Shown: piece after piece, positions 1-8,095 of the stretch
How the letters are laid out: each line of letters begins with the position of its first letter
Position numbering within the stretch: the stretch's first letter is position 1
DNA from: Phycisphaerales bacterium
GTDB taxonomy: Bacteria; Planctomycetota; Phycisphaerae; Phycisphaerales; UBA1924
Direction: 5' to 3'
Assembly: GCA_029260265.1 (NCBI GenBank)
Contig: JAJDDO010000025.1
Coordinates: 1 to 64,000 of the forward strand
DNA: 64,000 nucleotides
Made by a program: the position numbers and the translations under genes
Notes under the pieces: model-generated
Database searches by the model: none
What the model was told of the DNA's origin: nothing
Seen by the model: the letters and a program-made list of their open reading frames with translations, nothing else

Positions 1-1
1 G

Positions 2-784
2 GTGCTCGAACGCTACGAGTACGGCGACTACGGGCTGGTGACCATCTTCGATACCAACGGCGATGTGCTGCCGAGCTCGCAGTTTTATGCGGTGCATTTG
101 TACACGGGACGATCACTGATCGCGGGGACGGGGCTGTATGATTACCGCTTCCGCGTGATGGACCCGTGGAGTGGGCGGTTTAATCAGCGCGATCCGCTGT
201 GGTACATCGACTCGATGAATGCGTATGGGTATGTGATCAGTAATCCTGTGGGGTATGTGGATCCATTGGGGTTAAGCTACTGGAGTGACTTCGTAGATGG
301 TGCTCGTCAGGTGCGTGACTTTCTTGATGGAACGCTTTTTGAAGAGACAGAAGACACCGCGAATGCCCATGCGAGGCACGCTGCTAACCTTGCGAGGAAG
401 GCTCGCGAGCTTGGCGACAATTGCCTTGCGATGAAGATATTTTTGTCTGGCGTGGGATCCGCTAATACAATTGCGCAAGATGCAGTCGCAATTGCTGATG
501 ATGCAAGGCTCTTAATAAAGAGTGTTACAGTTGTGATTAGCACTGCGATGCCGGCGGGTGGAACACACAAGTTGGTTAAAGGAATTCGTAGCGGCAGAGA
601 GTATCGGATCGGAAAGAATTTGCGAATCGCTCCCTATGGGAATCGGGTTAAAAAAACTTGGGCTCCAGGATCTAAGGCATTTCAAAAACCCCATTACCAT
701 AGAAAAATCATCGATAAAACAACAGGAAAGACTAAGCCAGGCGGATCGCTCAAAAAACACCGGCCTTGGGAAGGCGGGTGGTAG
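2..784 (+). CDS. RHS repeat-associated core protein, C-terminal part with polymorphic toxin tip (5' end outside window)
   Basis: This is the end of an RHS/YD-repeat protein; the reading frame is open at the window edge, so the N-terminus is missing. Residues about 30-91 (counted from the first visible in-frame codon) form the conserved RHS core: YTGRSLIAGTGLYDYR, then GRFNQRDP, N-Y-Y spacing, and DPLGL at 87-91. After DPLGL the sequence becomes a variable tip (92-260). In this family the tip is usually a toxin released by self-cleavage. The tip has a mildly hydrophobic helix at about 145-185 and ends in a basic module with LRIAPYGNR (208-215), HYH (231-233) and HRPW (253-256). I recall that module from other RHS and polymorphic-toxin C-termini, but I cannot assign its chemistry. 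A small gene starts immediately downstream, as expected for an immunity partner. The RHS assignment is strong; toxin activity is inferred. Confidence 0.9.
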   Translation: MLERYEYGDYGLVTIFDTNGDVLPSSQFYAVHLYTGRSLIAGTGLYDYRFRVMDPWSGRFNQRDPLWYIDSMNAYGYVISNPVGYVDPLGLSYWSDFVDGARQVRDFLDGTLFEETEDTANAHARHAANLARKARELGDNCLAMKIFLSGVGSANTIAQDAVAIADDARLLIKSVTVVISTAMPAGGTHKLVKGIRSGREYRIGKNLRIAPYGNRVKKTWAPGSKAFQKPHYHRKIIDKTTGKTKPGGSLKKHRPWEGGW

Positions 785-785
785 T

Positions 786-1223
786 GTGTACACCGAGGCA
801 GAGAATGCAAGTAACTGGATTGTGCATGTCGATGGAGATGATATTTCGTTGTACATGTCGGAGTTGGAAGCAAGGAATGATCTTGAGGCATATGACATCG
901 CGAATCAAAATTTTCATTTTTTTACGGCAGATGGCTGTCGCATAGCTGTCACAGCTACAGAACCAAATGATATTTGGCGTTCAGACATAAGGTTTAATCG
1001 GTGTGAGGCTGATAATGAGTCGAGATATGAAATGGCCAGATTGCTGACAAACTGGTTTGAGACATACGGTGATGGGCAAATCATTGATCCAGATGATATT
1101 CAGAGGGGGGGTGTAGAATATTTAAGCCTACTGATGAAGTTTAGAGGCACCAGAAATCACGACGGGATTGTTCTTCGTATGATTCGCTATCTTCATGGGT
1201 TAGTGTGCGGTCGATCTCCCTAG
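786..1223 (+). CDS. putative immunity protein for the RHS toxin
   Basis: A 145-residue acidic protein beginning with GTG at 786, one base after the toxin stop codon. A purine-rich stretch (GGAAGGCGGG) sits just upstream, inside the end of the toxin gene. The frame is open much further upstream (from 558), but that part overlaps the toxin coding sequence, so I prefer the GTG start. I recognise no named domain. The protein has no signal peptide or membrane segment and is rich in Asp, Glu, Asn and Trp, which suits a small cytoplasmic inhibitor. Its DNA is clearly more AT-rich than the rest of the window, as is common for swapped toxin/immunity cassettes. The role rests on position, size and composition, not on homology. 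Confidence 0.65.
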   Translation: MYTEAENASNWIVHVDGDDISLYMSELEARNDLEAYDIANQNFHFFTADGCRIAVTATEPNDIWRSDIRFNRCEADNESRYEMARLLTNWFETYGDGQIIDPDDIQRGGVEYLSLLMKFRGTRNHDGIVLRMIRYLHGLVCGRSP

Positions 1224-1437
1224 TGGGCAAACCTGTTTGACCGTAATGGGCAAATACAATTCGACGAGAATGAAGAATGATCGTGGTCGACATTGATGAA
1301 ATTGCGATTCGCCAGGGGTTCAGAAACTCTATCCGGATCTCAGGTGAGCAGTTGAAGGGTACTTCCGCGAAACTGAAGCAGCCTTCAACTCATCCCGGAT
1401 GACCGAGTTCTATTTCGCTATCGCCATTCTTCAACCC

Positions 1438-1459
1438 TTGCGCAGCCACGGCTGCGCAA
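1438..1459. repeat. perfect inverted repeat (9-bp stem, 4-base loop)
   Basis: TTGCGCAGC at 1438-1446 pairs exactly with GCTGCGCAA at 1451-1459 around the loop CACG. No T-run follows on either strand, so it is not a typical Rho-independent terminator. It could be a recombination or protein-binding site, or an unclassified RNA hairpin. Confidence 0.5.
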
Positions 1460-1565
1460 ACAGTGCATACTCGGTGCTTGTCAGTACGAAATGTACGACT
1501 CTTGATAAACGCGAACTGCTTTCATACGCTGCAGATAGCTGTTTTGAGTTGTCGGTCGATCCAAG

Positions 1566-1606
1566 TCACATGGCAGAGGTCGCCGGTTCAAGTCCAGAAA
1601 CGCCCA
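1566..1606 (+). pseudogene. 3' half of a tRNA-Val(CAC), probable integration scar
   Basis: The bases from the anticodon onward fit canonical tRNA numbering exactly: CAC at 1567-1569 as anticodon, GGCAG as the 3' anticodon stem, AGGTC as variable loop, a T arm with loop TTCAAGT (1587-1593), a seven-base 3' acceptor strand (1599-1605) and discriminator A at 1606. The 5' half is absent: no GGGCGTT acceptor strand, no D arm and no CTGCC partner for the anticodon stem. Two of the five T-stem pairs are mismatched, so it is decaying. Integrases often use tRNA 3' halves as attachment sites, so this is probably an att remnant. The antisense reading gives the familiar false peptide GLEPATSAM. Confidence 0.65.
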
Positions 1607-1683
1607 TCCTATGAGACTGCTCGCTTAGAGAGTGGGTGTATATGGATGGCGGGTCAACGATCCAATGCTTCGATAGTCTGGCA

Positions 1684-2301
1684 CTATTTGGGCCAGGCAT
1701 TCCATGAGCTATCGAGCTGGGGATCCGCATTGTCAGCGGGATTGATAATCGCGATTGGCAGCCCGAGCCGTGATGCCTCTTTGACAACTTCAGCGGTGCC
1801 TCCAATCGCATCGCTCTGCTCGCCGTTGAACACCGCGATGAGCCCGTCGGAGGCTTCGAGCATGACCCGGTTCATCGCGTGGTAACATGCTGGGCGTGCC
1901 GATTCGCCCGCCGATACGCGGAAGGTGCCTCCGTTTATCCCATCCTTGGCGTCATCGATGATCGCCTTCGTCTGCATCCAACTCGGGTCATCCTCGCCCC
2001 CAAAGTCTTGGAAGAATGACTCCTCAGGCATCGGCAAGATGACATGCAGGGGTATCCCAAGCCGGAGTGCGGCTTGGCAGGCTTCGGTGTCCGCACCGGA
2101 AGCGACGCTCGAGAGCACCTCGATATGCCCGCCTCGCTTCTGAGCCCTCGATTGAAACAGCTCCATAAACCGTTGGATATGAACGCCGCAGTTCTTCAAC
2201 TCTTCTTCGGTTCTTCCGGGCCCTTTTCCGGGACGATGCCCGGAGAATGCAAGAATCCAGACCGGTTCACTAGCGCAATTCGCGTTCATGATGCACATCA
2301 T
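1684..2301 (-). CDS. SLOG-like (DprA/LOG-type Rossmann) protein
   Basis: A cytoplasmic protein of about 205 residues. Its pattern fits the SLOG superfamily: a hydrophobic strand leading into SGHRP near the N-terminus, then SSVASGAD about 40 residues on, and a C-terminal segment with DGLIAVFNGE, GGTAEVV and GLPIAIINP. SLOG domains bind nucleotides or nucleotide-derived ligands, and some act as sensors in conflict systems. This one stands alone, with no effector or membrane domain fused to it. The start is uncertain. The frame is open to a TTG at 2397, but the extra N-terminal residues look non-coding, so I chose the ATG pair at 2301/2298; ATG at 2289 is also possible. No clear ribosome binding site decides between them. 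It is divergent from the efflux operon. No function is assigned beyond the fold. Confidence 0.6.
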   Translation of the reverse strand: MMCIMNANCASEPVWILAFSGHRPGKGPGRTEEELKNCGVHIQRFMELFQSRAQKRGGHIEVLSSVASGADTEACQAALRLGIPLHVILPMPEESFFQDFGGEDDPSWMQTKAIIDDAKDGINGGTFRVSAGESARPACYHAMNRVMLEASDGLIAVFNGEQSDAIGGTAEVVKEASRLGLPIAIINPADNADPQLDSSWNAWPK

Positions 2302-2447
2302 AGCTTCGCGGCTTATCTGCCACAGCAGGGCTTGCCTTTGGATGGCAATGTGTTCAAATTCAGTGCAATATCGTGCAACTTCAACCCGTTTGGGCAATAG
2401 GATCTTGTTCGAAGATCGTGTCTCAGGATCAAATCGGAACGCTCTCC

Positions 2448-4415
2448 ATGATGCCTCCCCGTCATCCCGGGTTTCTGTCTCTCAAAGCGGTCATGCTTGG
2501 CGGGGCGGTACTGCTTATTGTGTCCGGCTGCCGAACTCCCAACGCCTATCGAACCCAAGCAGATTCGGTGGCGGGGGAGATCCTGACCGATGCCTGGGAC
2601 CAAGCGGTGGGTCGTCCCAACGACGCGTTCACCATTGAGCCAGCCCAAGACTCCCTCCGTCGTCGGCTACTGCTCGATCAGCACCTCCCGATGAGCATCG
2701 GCGCGAGCGCGGGATCAAGAGATGACCCAAAGATCAAGCAATGGCCTGACGCCGATTACCTCACGCGGGCCGATCCGATCAGCGTGCCCGCCAAGAGCCA
2801 AGGCGGGACCCCAAAGATCACGCTCAATGAAGCACTCGTGATCGCAGCGAGCAACAGCCGGCTCTACCAGTCTCAAAGAGAATCGGTCTTCCAGTCCGCG
2901 CTTCGTCTCGATCTTGAGCGCAATGAGTTTCGCAACACATGGGCGGGGGTCGTCGATTCCGTGTTCAGCTCCGATCTCGGCTCTACGCCGGAGACCAATG
3001 GGTTTGTGAACCGAAACTCGCTTGATGTCTCCAAGCGATTTGCCAACGGATCCCAGTTCATGGGCATGCTCGCGGTGGACCTCGCCAAGCTCCTCAATGG
3101 CACCCAAGAGGGCTCGACCGGTGTGCGCCTCGATTCGAGCATCTCTATCCCGCTGATGCGTGGTTCTGGAAAGTTCATCGTCACCGAACCCTTGACGCAA
3201 GCCCAGCGTGATGTGGTGTATGCGATCTACCGCTTCGAGCGATTCAAGCGTACATTCTCGGTAGGAATCGCGAGCGATTACCTCTCGGTGCTCCAGCAGC
3301 TCGACCGTGAAACCAACGCAATCGAGAACTACAAGCGAGTTGTCTCTTCAACCCGCCGAGCCCGCAGACTCGCCGATGCCGGGCGTTTGCCCGAGATTCA
3401 GGTTGATCAATCCGTCCAAGATGAACTCCGCGCTCGCAACTCATGGATCAGCGCGACCCAGGCATCGCAGCGGCTGCTTGACCAGTTCAAAATCACGCTT
3501 GGGCTCCCCGCCGATTCCATGATTGCCCTCGATTCAGGCGAGTTCGATCTGCTACTTAACGCTGAGCGGTACGCGAGGTACCTCTCTGGGTCCGAGTCCG
3601 CGGGCGATGAGCAGGTGCCGGCAGCCGATGCCGCGGTGGTGCTCGTCCCTCCATCTGCGGAAGACGCCGGTCCTATGGAAATGCCGCAGCAAGATGCGGT
3701 GCTTGTCGCGCTCGACAATCGGCTCGACCTCCGCGTCGCCGTCGGAGAGATTCTTGACGCGCAGCGCGGCGTGGTGGTCGCGGCCGACAACCTTCGCGCA
3801 GACATCACCCTGCTCGGATCCGCATCACTCGGTCAGAGCCGGTCGCTGGGCAGCGCAGGGCTCGATGACGCCCAACTACGCACCGACAAGGGCTTCTACT
3901 CGCTCCTGCTCGGGATCGATCTCCCCTTCGAGCGCACCGTAGAACGCAACGGCTACCGCAATGCTTTGATCGCGTACGAGCGCACGATTCGCGAGCTGCA
4001 AGATGTTGAAGACACGGTCAAACTTGAGATACGCAACACACTCCGCGAGATGCTCGAGTCTCGTGAGACCATCCGGATTCAAGCCGAGGCGGTACGAGTC
4101 GCCCAGCGCCGGGTTGATTCCACAGATCTCTTTCTGCAGGCTGGTCGTACCGAGATCAGAGACCTGCTCGAGGCTCAAAACGCATTGAACACCGCACAAG
4201 ATGCGCTCACCAGCGCGGTGGTGAGGTACCGGATCGGTGAGCTCGAGTTTCAGCGTGATCTCGGCGTGCTTGAAGTTGCCGACGATGGGCTCTGGACCGA
4301 GTTTGATCCAGGCTCATACGACATCGACCAAATCCGCACAAGGCTGGACGCGGCTCGACCTGACCAACAACCAACCAATGACGACGATGATTCCGCACGG
4401 AGGACAACCAAATGA
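2448..4415 (+). CDS. TolC-family outer-membrane efflux lipoprotein
   Basis: A 655-residue outer-membrane efflux protein, the exit channel of a tripartite pump. The start at ATG 2448 gives a lipoprotein signal ending in LIVSGC with Cys28 as the lipidation site; the frame extends upstream to 2373 but those residues are not signal-like. Two long alpha-helical halves follow. The first has LTQAQRDVVYAI and FKRTFSVGIASDYL; the second has LEAQNALNTAQDALTSAVVRYRIGELEFQRDLG, typical of TolC-type repeats. It is longer than classical TolC (about 470 residues in the mature form), partly because of an Ala/Pro/Glu-rich insert near 385-415. It is first in a four-gene operon and overlaps the adaptor gene by ATGA (4412-4415). 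The substrate is unknown. Confidence 0.88.
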   Translation: MMPPRHPGFLSLKAVMLGGAVLLIVSGCRTPNAYRTQADSVAGEILTDAWDQAVGRPNDAFTIEPAQDSLRRRLLLDQHLPMSIGASAGSRDDPKIKQWPDADYLTRADPISVPAKSQGGTPKITLNEALVIAASNSRLYQSQRESVFQSALRLDLERNEFRNTWAGVVDSVFSSDLGSTPETNGFVNRNSLDVSKRFANGSQFMGMLAVDLAKLLNGTQEGSTGVRLDSSISIPLMRGSGKFIVTEPLTQAQRDVVYAIYRFERFKRTFSVGIASDYLSVLQQLDRETNAIENYKRVVSSTRRARRLADAGRLPEIQVDQSVQDELRARNSWISATQASQRLLDQFKITLGLPADSMIALDSGEFDLLLNAERYARYLSGSESAGDEQVPAADAAVVLVPPSAEDAGPMEMPQQDAVLVALDNRLDLRVAVGEILDAQRGVVVAADNLRADITLLGSASLGQSRSLGSAGLDDAQLRTDKGFYSLLLGIDLPFERTVERNGYRNALIAYERTIRELQDVEDTVKLEIRNTLREMLESRETIRIQAEAVRVAQRRVDSTDLFLQAGRTEIRDLLEAQNALNTAQDALTSAVVRYRIGELEFQRDLGVLEVADDGLWTEFDPGSYDIDQIRTRLDAARPDQQPTNDDDDSARRTTK

Positions 4416-5968
4416 ACCGAACTACAAAGACTGGTGTGATCTTCATCATTGTGGTGGTGATCGCTGTGGGCGCGTGGTTTGCCTACGGCGCGATCGCGGA
4501 CACAGATACTTCAGCAATGAGCAATCAATCGCTCTACACGGTCAAGCGTGCCCCGCTGACAATCAGCCTGAATGAATCCGGAACCATCAAATCCCGGGAT
4601 CAGCATGTCGTCAAGAGCGAGGTAGAGGGGCGGACATCAATCCTGTTTGTCATCGACGAGGGCGTTGTTGTCAACAAGGGTGATCTTCTGATCGAGCTGG
4701 ACGCGAGCTCGCTCAATGATCGCCTGGTCGATCAACAGATCATGGTCGAGAACACGGCCGCCGATCATATCTCTGCCAAAGAGAACCTCGAGGTCGTCAA
4801 GATCCAGGCGGAGAGCAACATCGCGAAAGCCAATCTCGAAAATCAGTTCGCGATCGAAGACAAGACAAAGTACCTCGAAGGCGAATGGCCCAAGAATCTG
4901 ATGCAGGCCGACACCGATGTTAAGCTCGCCCAAGAAGACTACAGACGAGCAACCGACGAGTTTGATTGGTCAAAGAAGCTCTTCGAAGAAAAATATTTGT
5001 CGGAGACCGAGTTCCGCGCCGATGAGCTCGCCCTGAAACGATCAGAGCTCCAGGTCGCGTTGGCCAACGAAAGCCTCAAGCTGCTCAAAGATTTCACGCA
5101 CAAACGCCGGCTCGCTGAGCTCGACTCAGAGATGTCTCAGAAAAAGCTCGCACTCGAGCGCGTCATGCGTGAATCGGCGAGCAATGTCGTGCAGGCCGAA
5201 GCGAGAGAGCGTGCGCGCGAGGCCGAGCTCAAGCGTCAGCGAAACAAGCTCACCAAAATCGTAGACCAGCTCTCCAAAACCAAAATGTACGCGCCGGCGG
5301 ACGGCATGGTGGTCTATGCCACGAGCTCAGAGTTCAGCTGGCGCGGCGATACCCAACCGCTCGATGAGGGGCAAGAAGTCCGCGAACGCCAAGAGCTCAT
5401 CCACCTCCCGACCGCAGACTCCATGATGGTGGTCATCCGTGTGCATGAGTCATCGCTCGGCAAGGTGAAAGCCGGGCAGCGAGCTCAGCTCTCCGTTGAT
5501 GCACTCCCCGACTCTGTTTTTACGGGTACAGTCACCAAGATTGCGCCGCTCCCTGATGCTCAATCGGTCTTCATGAATCCGGACCTCAAGGTGTATGACA
5601 CCCAGATTATGATCGAAGGCGTGCACGCGGACCTCCGCACCGGGATGAGCTGCCAAGCCACCGTGCTGGTCGATCAATACGACGATGCGATCGCGGTGCC
5701 GATGCAAGCGGTCGTGGGAAGAGACGGGCAGTCGGTGGTGTATGTGGTCAATGGGTCACAGTCCGAGCCGCGGGTGGTGCAAACCGGGCTCGACAACAAC
5801 GCGGTCGTGCATATCCTGAGCGGGCTTGAAGAAGGCGAGCAGGTGTTGCTTACTCCGCCGCTCTCCGAAGAACGCTCGGGCTCGAAGCGACCTGGCTCAA
5901 TGAAGCCAAAGGGTGCAGCATCACCCGATGCAAAGGCAAGACCAAAGCAGCCCGAGATGAAGCCTTGA
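4412..5968 (+). CDS. HlyD/MacA-type periplasmic adaptor (membrane fusion protein)
   Basis: A 518-residue adaptor that should bridge the MacB-like transporter and the TolC-like channel. It has one N-terminal membrane anchor (about residues 8-28). A first lipoyl half follows (about 45-90), then a long charged coiled coil (about 95-290), the returning lipoyl half with KMYAPADGMVVYA, and beta-barrel and membrane-proximal domains with GTVTKIAPLPD, GMSCQATVLVDQ and the end motif GLEEGEQVLL. The C-terminus is a Lys/Pro-rich tail of about 35 residues. The coiled coil is long for MacA, which may match the enlarged TolC-like partner. It overlaps the genes on both sides by four bases. Confidence 0.88.
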   Translation: MNRTTKTGVIFIIVVVIAVGAWFAYGAIADTDTSAMSNQSLYTVKRAPLTISLNESGTIKSRDQHVVKSEVEGRTSILFVIDEGVVVNKGDLLIELDASSLNDRLVDQQIMVENTAADHISAKENLEVVKIQAESNIAKANLENQFAIEDKTKYLEGEWPKNLMQADTDVKLAQEDYRRATDEFDWSKKLFEEKYLSETEFRADELALKRSELQVALANESLKLLKDFTHKRRLAELDSEMSQKKLALERVMRESASNVVQAEARERAREAELKRQRNKLTKIVDQLSKTKMYAPADGMVVYATSSEFSWRGDTQPLDEGQEVRERQELIHLPTADSMMVVIRVHESSLGKVKAGQRAQLSVDALPDSVFTGTVTKIAPLPDAQSVFMNPDLKVYDTQIMIEGVHADLRTGMSCQATVLVDQYDDAIAVPMQAVVGRDGQSVVYVVNGSQSEPRVVQTGLDNNAVVHILSGLEEGEQVLLTPPLSEERSGSKRPGSMKPKGAASPDAKARPKQPEMKP

Positions 5969-6714
5969 ACCCGCCGGAATCCAGCGCAATCGTATCGGCA
6001 TCGAACCAGGTCATCGTGCTCCGCGAGGTCTGGAAGACCTATCGAATGGGCGATCAGGATGTGCACGCGCTCGCGGGTGTTGATCTCGAAATCGAGCGCG
6101 GGAGTTTTTGGGCGATCTCTGGACCCAGCGGGTCCGGAAAAAGCACCATGCTAAATCTCCTCGGGTGCCTCGATCGCCCGACCTCGGGTGAATACACATT
6201 TGAGCAGAGCGACATCGCAACGACCACCGACGACCAGCTCTCTGATCTGCGGCTCAAGCACATCGGATTCGTGTTCCAGAACTTCCATCTGATACCCCAG
6301 CTCACCGTGCAAGAGAACATCGAGCTTCCGCTCTTCTACCAAGGCGCAAATCCGGAAGAGACCGCTCTGCGTGCAAGGGCTCTCGCGGATCGTGTCGGGC
6401 TCGCGGATCGGCTTTCGCATCGCCCAACCGAACTCTCAGGCGGGCAACAGCAACGGGTCGCGATCGCCAGAGCACTCGCCAACGATCCCTCGGTCATCCT
6501 CGCTGATGAACCAACCGGAAATCTTGACACCGCGACCGGCAACTCGATCATGTCACTGCTCACCGAGCTGCACGGGCAGGGAAAAACCATTCTGATGGTG
6601 ACCCACGAGCCCGACATCGCGGCATACGCCCAGCTCCAGCTGCTCATGCGTGACGGACGGATTGAATCGATCACCCAAAGCAAACCAAGCCCGATCGGAG
6701 CCCCCACGCCATGA
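5965..6714 (+). CDS. MacB/LolD-type ABC transporter ATP-binding protein
   Basis: A 249-residue ATPase for the adjacent FtsX-type permease. Walker A GPSGSGKST is at 53-61, the Q-loop is FVFQNFHLIPQLTV near 102-114, the signature LSGGQQQR is at 157-164, and Walker B with DEPTGNLD is at 177-188. These are hallmarks of the MacB/LolD/FtsE group. The start is a TTG at 5965, whose last two bases begin the adaptor's TGA stop, so translation is probably coupled. The next gene starts at 6711, giving an ATGA overlap. In many relatives ATPase and permease are fused as MacB; here they are separate. The substrate cannot be told from sequence. Confidence 0.9.
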   Translation: MNPPESSAIVSASNQVIVLREVWKTYRMGDQDVHALAGVDLEIERGSFWAISGPSGSGKSTMLNLLGCLDRPTSGEYTFEQSDIATTTDDQLSDLRLKHIGFVFQNFHLIPQLTVQENIELPLFYQGANPEETALRARALADRVGLADRLSHRPTELSGGQQQRVAIARALANDPSVILADEPTGNLDTATGNSIMSLLTELHGQGKTILMVTHEPDIAAYAQLQLLMRDGRIESITQSKPSPIGAPTP

Positions 6715-7979
6715 TCCTTGCACGGTTCGCACGCAATATTCGGCTCGGTGTCAAGACACTGCTCTTGCACAAGATGCGATCCGCGCTAACCATGCTGGGC
6801 ATGGTTTTCGGTGTCGGCGCGGTAATCGCGATGCTTGCGGTGGGGGAGGGCGCGAGCAAGCAGGCGCTCGATCAGATCCGCCGGTTGGGCAGCCAGAATA
6901 TTCTGGTCACCTCACAACAGCCGGTCGCCCAATCCGGATCAGGTTCGATGCAGGTGCGTATGAATATCTACGGGCTGCTCTACGATGATCTCGATCGGAT
7001 CGTGCAGAGCTTCGAGAATGTTGTGACCACCGTGCCCGCCAAGCTCATCCGAGGGCAAGGGCGTGTGGGCAGCAGGACTCTCGAACTCCGCCTTGTCGGC
7101 ACCACCCCAGACTGGTTCCAACTCGTCGCTCGCAACAAGATTGCCGGGCGCAACTTAGTCAATCGCGATCTCACAGAGAAGGCCAATGTGGTCGTTCTCA
7201 CCGAGCATGGCGCACGCCGGCTCCTCGTTGGCAAAGAGATCGTTGGCTCAACCGTGCGGATCAATCAAGGCTACTACACCGTGGTCGGGGTCATCCAATC
7301 AGAGAGCATGCAATCGGGATCCATGCAAACACCGGACCAGAACATCGATGCCTATATCCCGCTGAGTGTCGCGAGAGAACGATTTGGGGATATGACCGTC
7401 CGCCGCACAAGCGGATCCAGAACTCGCGAGCTCGTCGAGCTTCACCAGATCATTGTGCAAGTTGACTCTACAGAGCATGTCGAATCAACCGCGGCGGGCA
7501 TAGAGCGGATGCTCAGCAATGCCCACCCGAACGCGGATTACAGGATGAGCGTGCCGCTTGCATTGCTCCGCCAAGCAAGGGCCACGCAGAGGACCTTCAA
7601 CATCGTGCTCGGTTCAATCGCGGGGATCTCGCTCTTGATCGGGGGCATCGGCATCATGAACATCATGCTCGCCTCCGTCACCGAGCGCACCCGCGAGATC
7701 GGGATCCGCCGTGCCATCGGTGCACGAAGAAAGCAGATCATCGGGCAGTTCCTCATCGAGACGGTGGTGCTTTCTGTTGCGGGCGGGCTGATCGGTATCG
7801 GTATCGGGCTGCTCATCCCCTGGCTGATTACCATGTTCGCCGACATGCCCACAATCGTGACCGCATGGAGCGTGCTGCTCTCGGTGGTCATCAGCGTCGC
7901 GGTGGGCATCATCTTTGGGATGTACCCGGCGATGCGTGCTGCAAACCTCGACCCGATCGTCGCCCTCCGCCACGAATAG
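6711..7979 (+). CDS. MacB-like FtsX-family ABC permease
   Basis: A 422-residue inner-membrane permease. It has one N-terminal transmembrane helix (about 20-45), a large periplasmic MacB core domain (about 50-280), and three C-terminal helices starting at IVLGSIAGISLLIGGIGIMN. The segment SVTERTREIGIRRAIGARR just after the first of these helices is the conserved cytoplasmic coupling motif of FtsX/MacB permeases, and the protein ends with MRAANLDPIVALRHE, also typical. It is the last gene of the operon and converges on the subtilase gene. The family is MacB-like; whether it exports a drug, lipid or peptide is unknown. Confidence 0.9.
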   Translation: MILARFARNIRLGVKTLLLHKMRSALTMLGMVFGVGAVIAMLAVGEGASKQALDQIRRLGSQNILVTSQQPVAQSGSGSMQVRMNIYGLLYDDLDRIVQSFENVVTTVPAKLIRGQGRVGSRTLELRLVGTTPDWFQLVARNKIAGRNLVNRDLTEKANVVVLTEHGARRLLVGKEIVGSTVRINQGYYTVVGVIQSESMQSGSMQTPDQNIDAYIPLSVARERFGDMTVRRTSGSRTRELVELHQIIVQVDSTEHVESTAAGIERMLSNAHPNADYRMSVPLALLRQARATQRTFNIVLGSIAGISLLIGGIGIMNIMLASVTERTREIGIRRAIGARRKQIIGQFLIETVVLSVAGGLIGIGIGLLIPWLITMFADMPTIVTAWSVLLSVVISVAVGIIFGMYPAMRAANLDPIVALRHE

Positions 7980-8025
7980 CATCCGATGAGCGGCGCGGTT
8001 GATATCCTGAATGAAAAACCACCGC

Positions 8026-8057
8026 AATAAAAAAGACCACCCAAGCGGGTGGTCTTG
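8026..8057 (-). terminator. Rho-independent terminator of the subtilase gene
   Basis: A perfect 10-bp stem, AAGACCACCC (8034-8043) with GGGTGGTCTT (8048-8057) and loop AAGC. On the minus strand it is followed by a run of T's (8031-8035 and beyond). It lies between two convergent genes, so it may also stop read-through from the efflux operon. Confidence 0.85.
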
Positions 8058-8095
8058 TGCTATCCATGATGGACCCTGTGGTCCAGATGCAGATC

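Larger units (their letters stand above)
1224..1683. other. gene-poor stretch between the RHS cassette and the SLOG-like gene
   Basis: About 460 bases with no convincing gene; the short open frames have no ribosome binding site or recognisable product. It holds a spaced 9-bp inverted repeat (1350-1358 with 1382-1390, AGTTGAAGG/CCTTCAACT), a perfect compact hairpin (1438-1459) and a tRNA-Val 3' half (1566-1606). Together these look like recombination debris at the border of an accessory cassette. Confidence 0.6.

Noticed and set aside
558-785. upstream extension of the putative immunity gene
   Set aside because: It overlaps the RHS toxin in another frame; the GTG at 786 has a ribosome binding site and fits the usual toxin/immunity layout.
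1566-1811. minus-strand open frame ending in GVSGLEPATSAM
   Set aside because: This is the well-known false peptide read antisense from a tRNA; it covers the tRNA-Val remnant.
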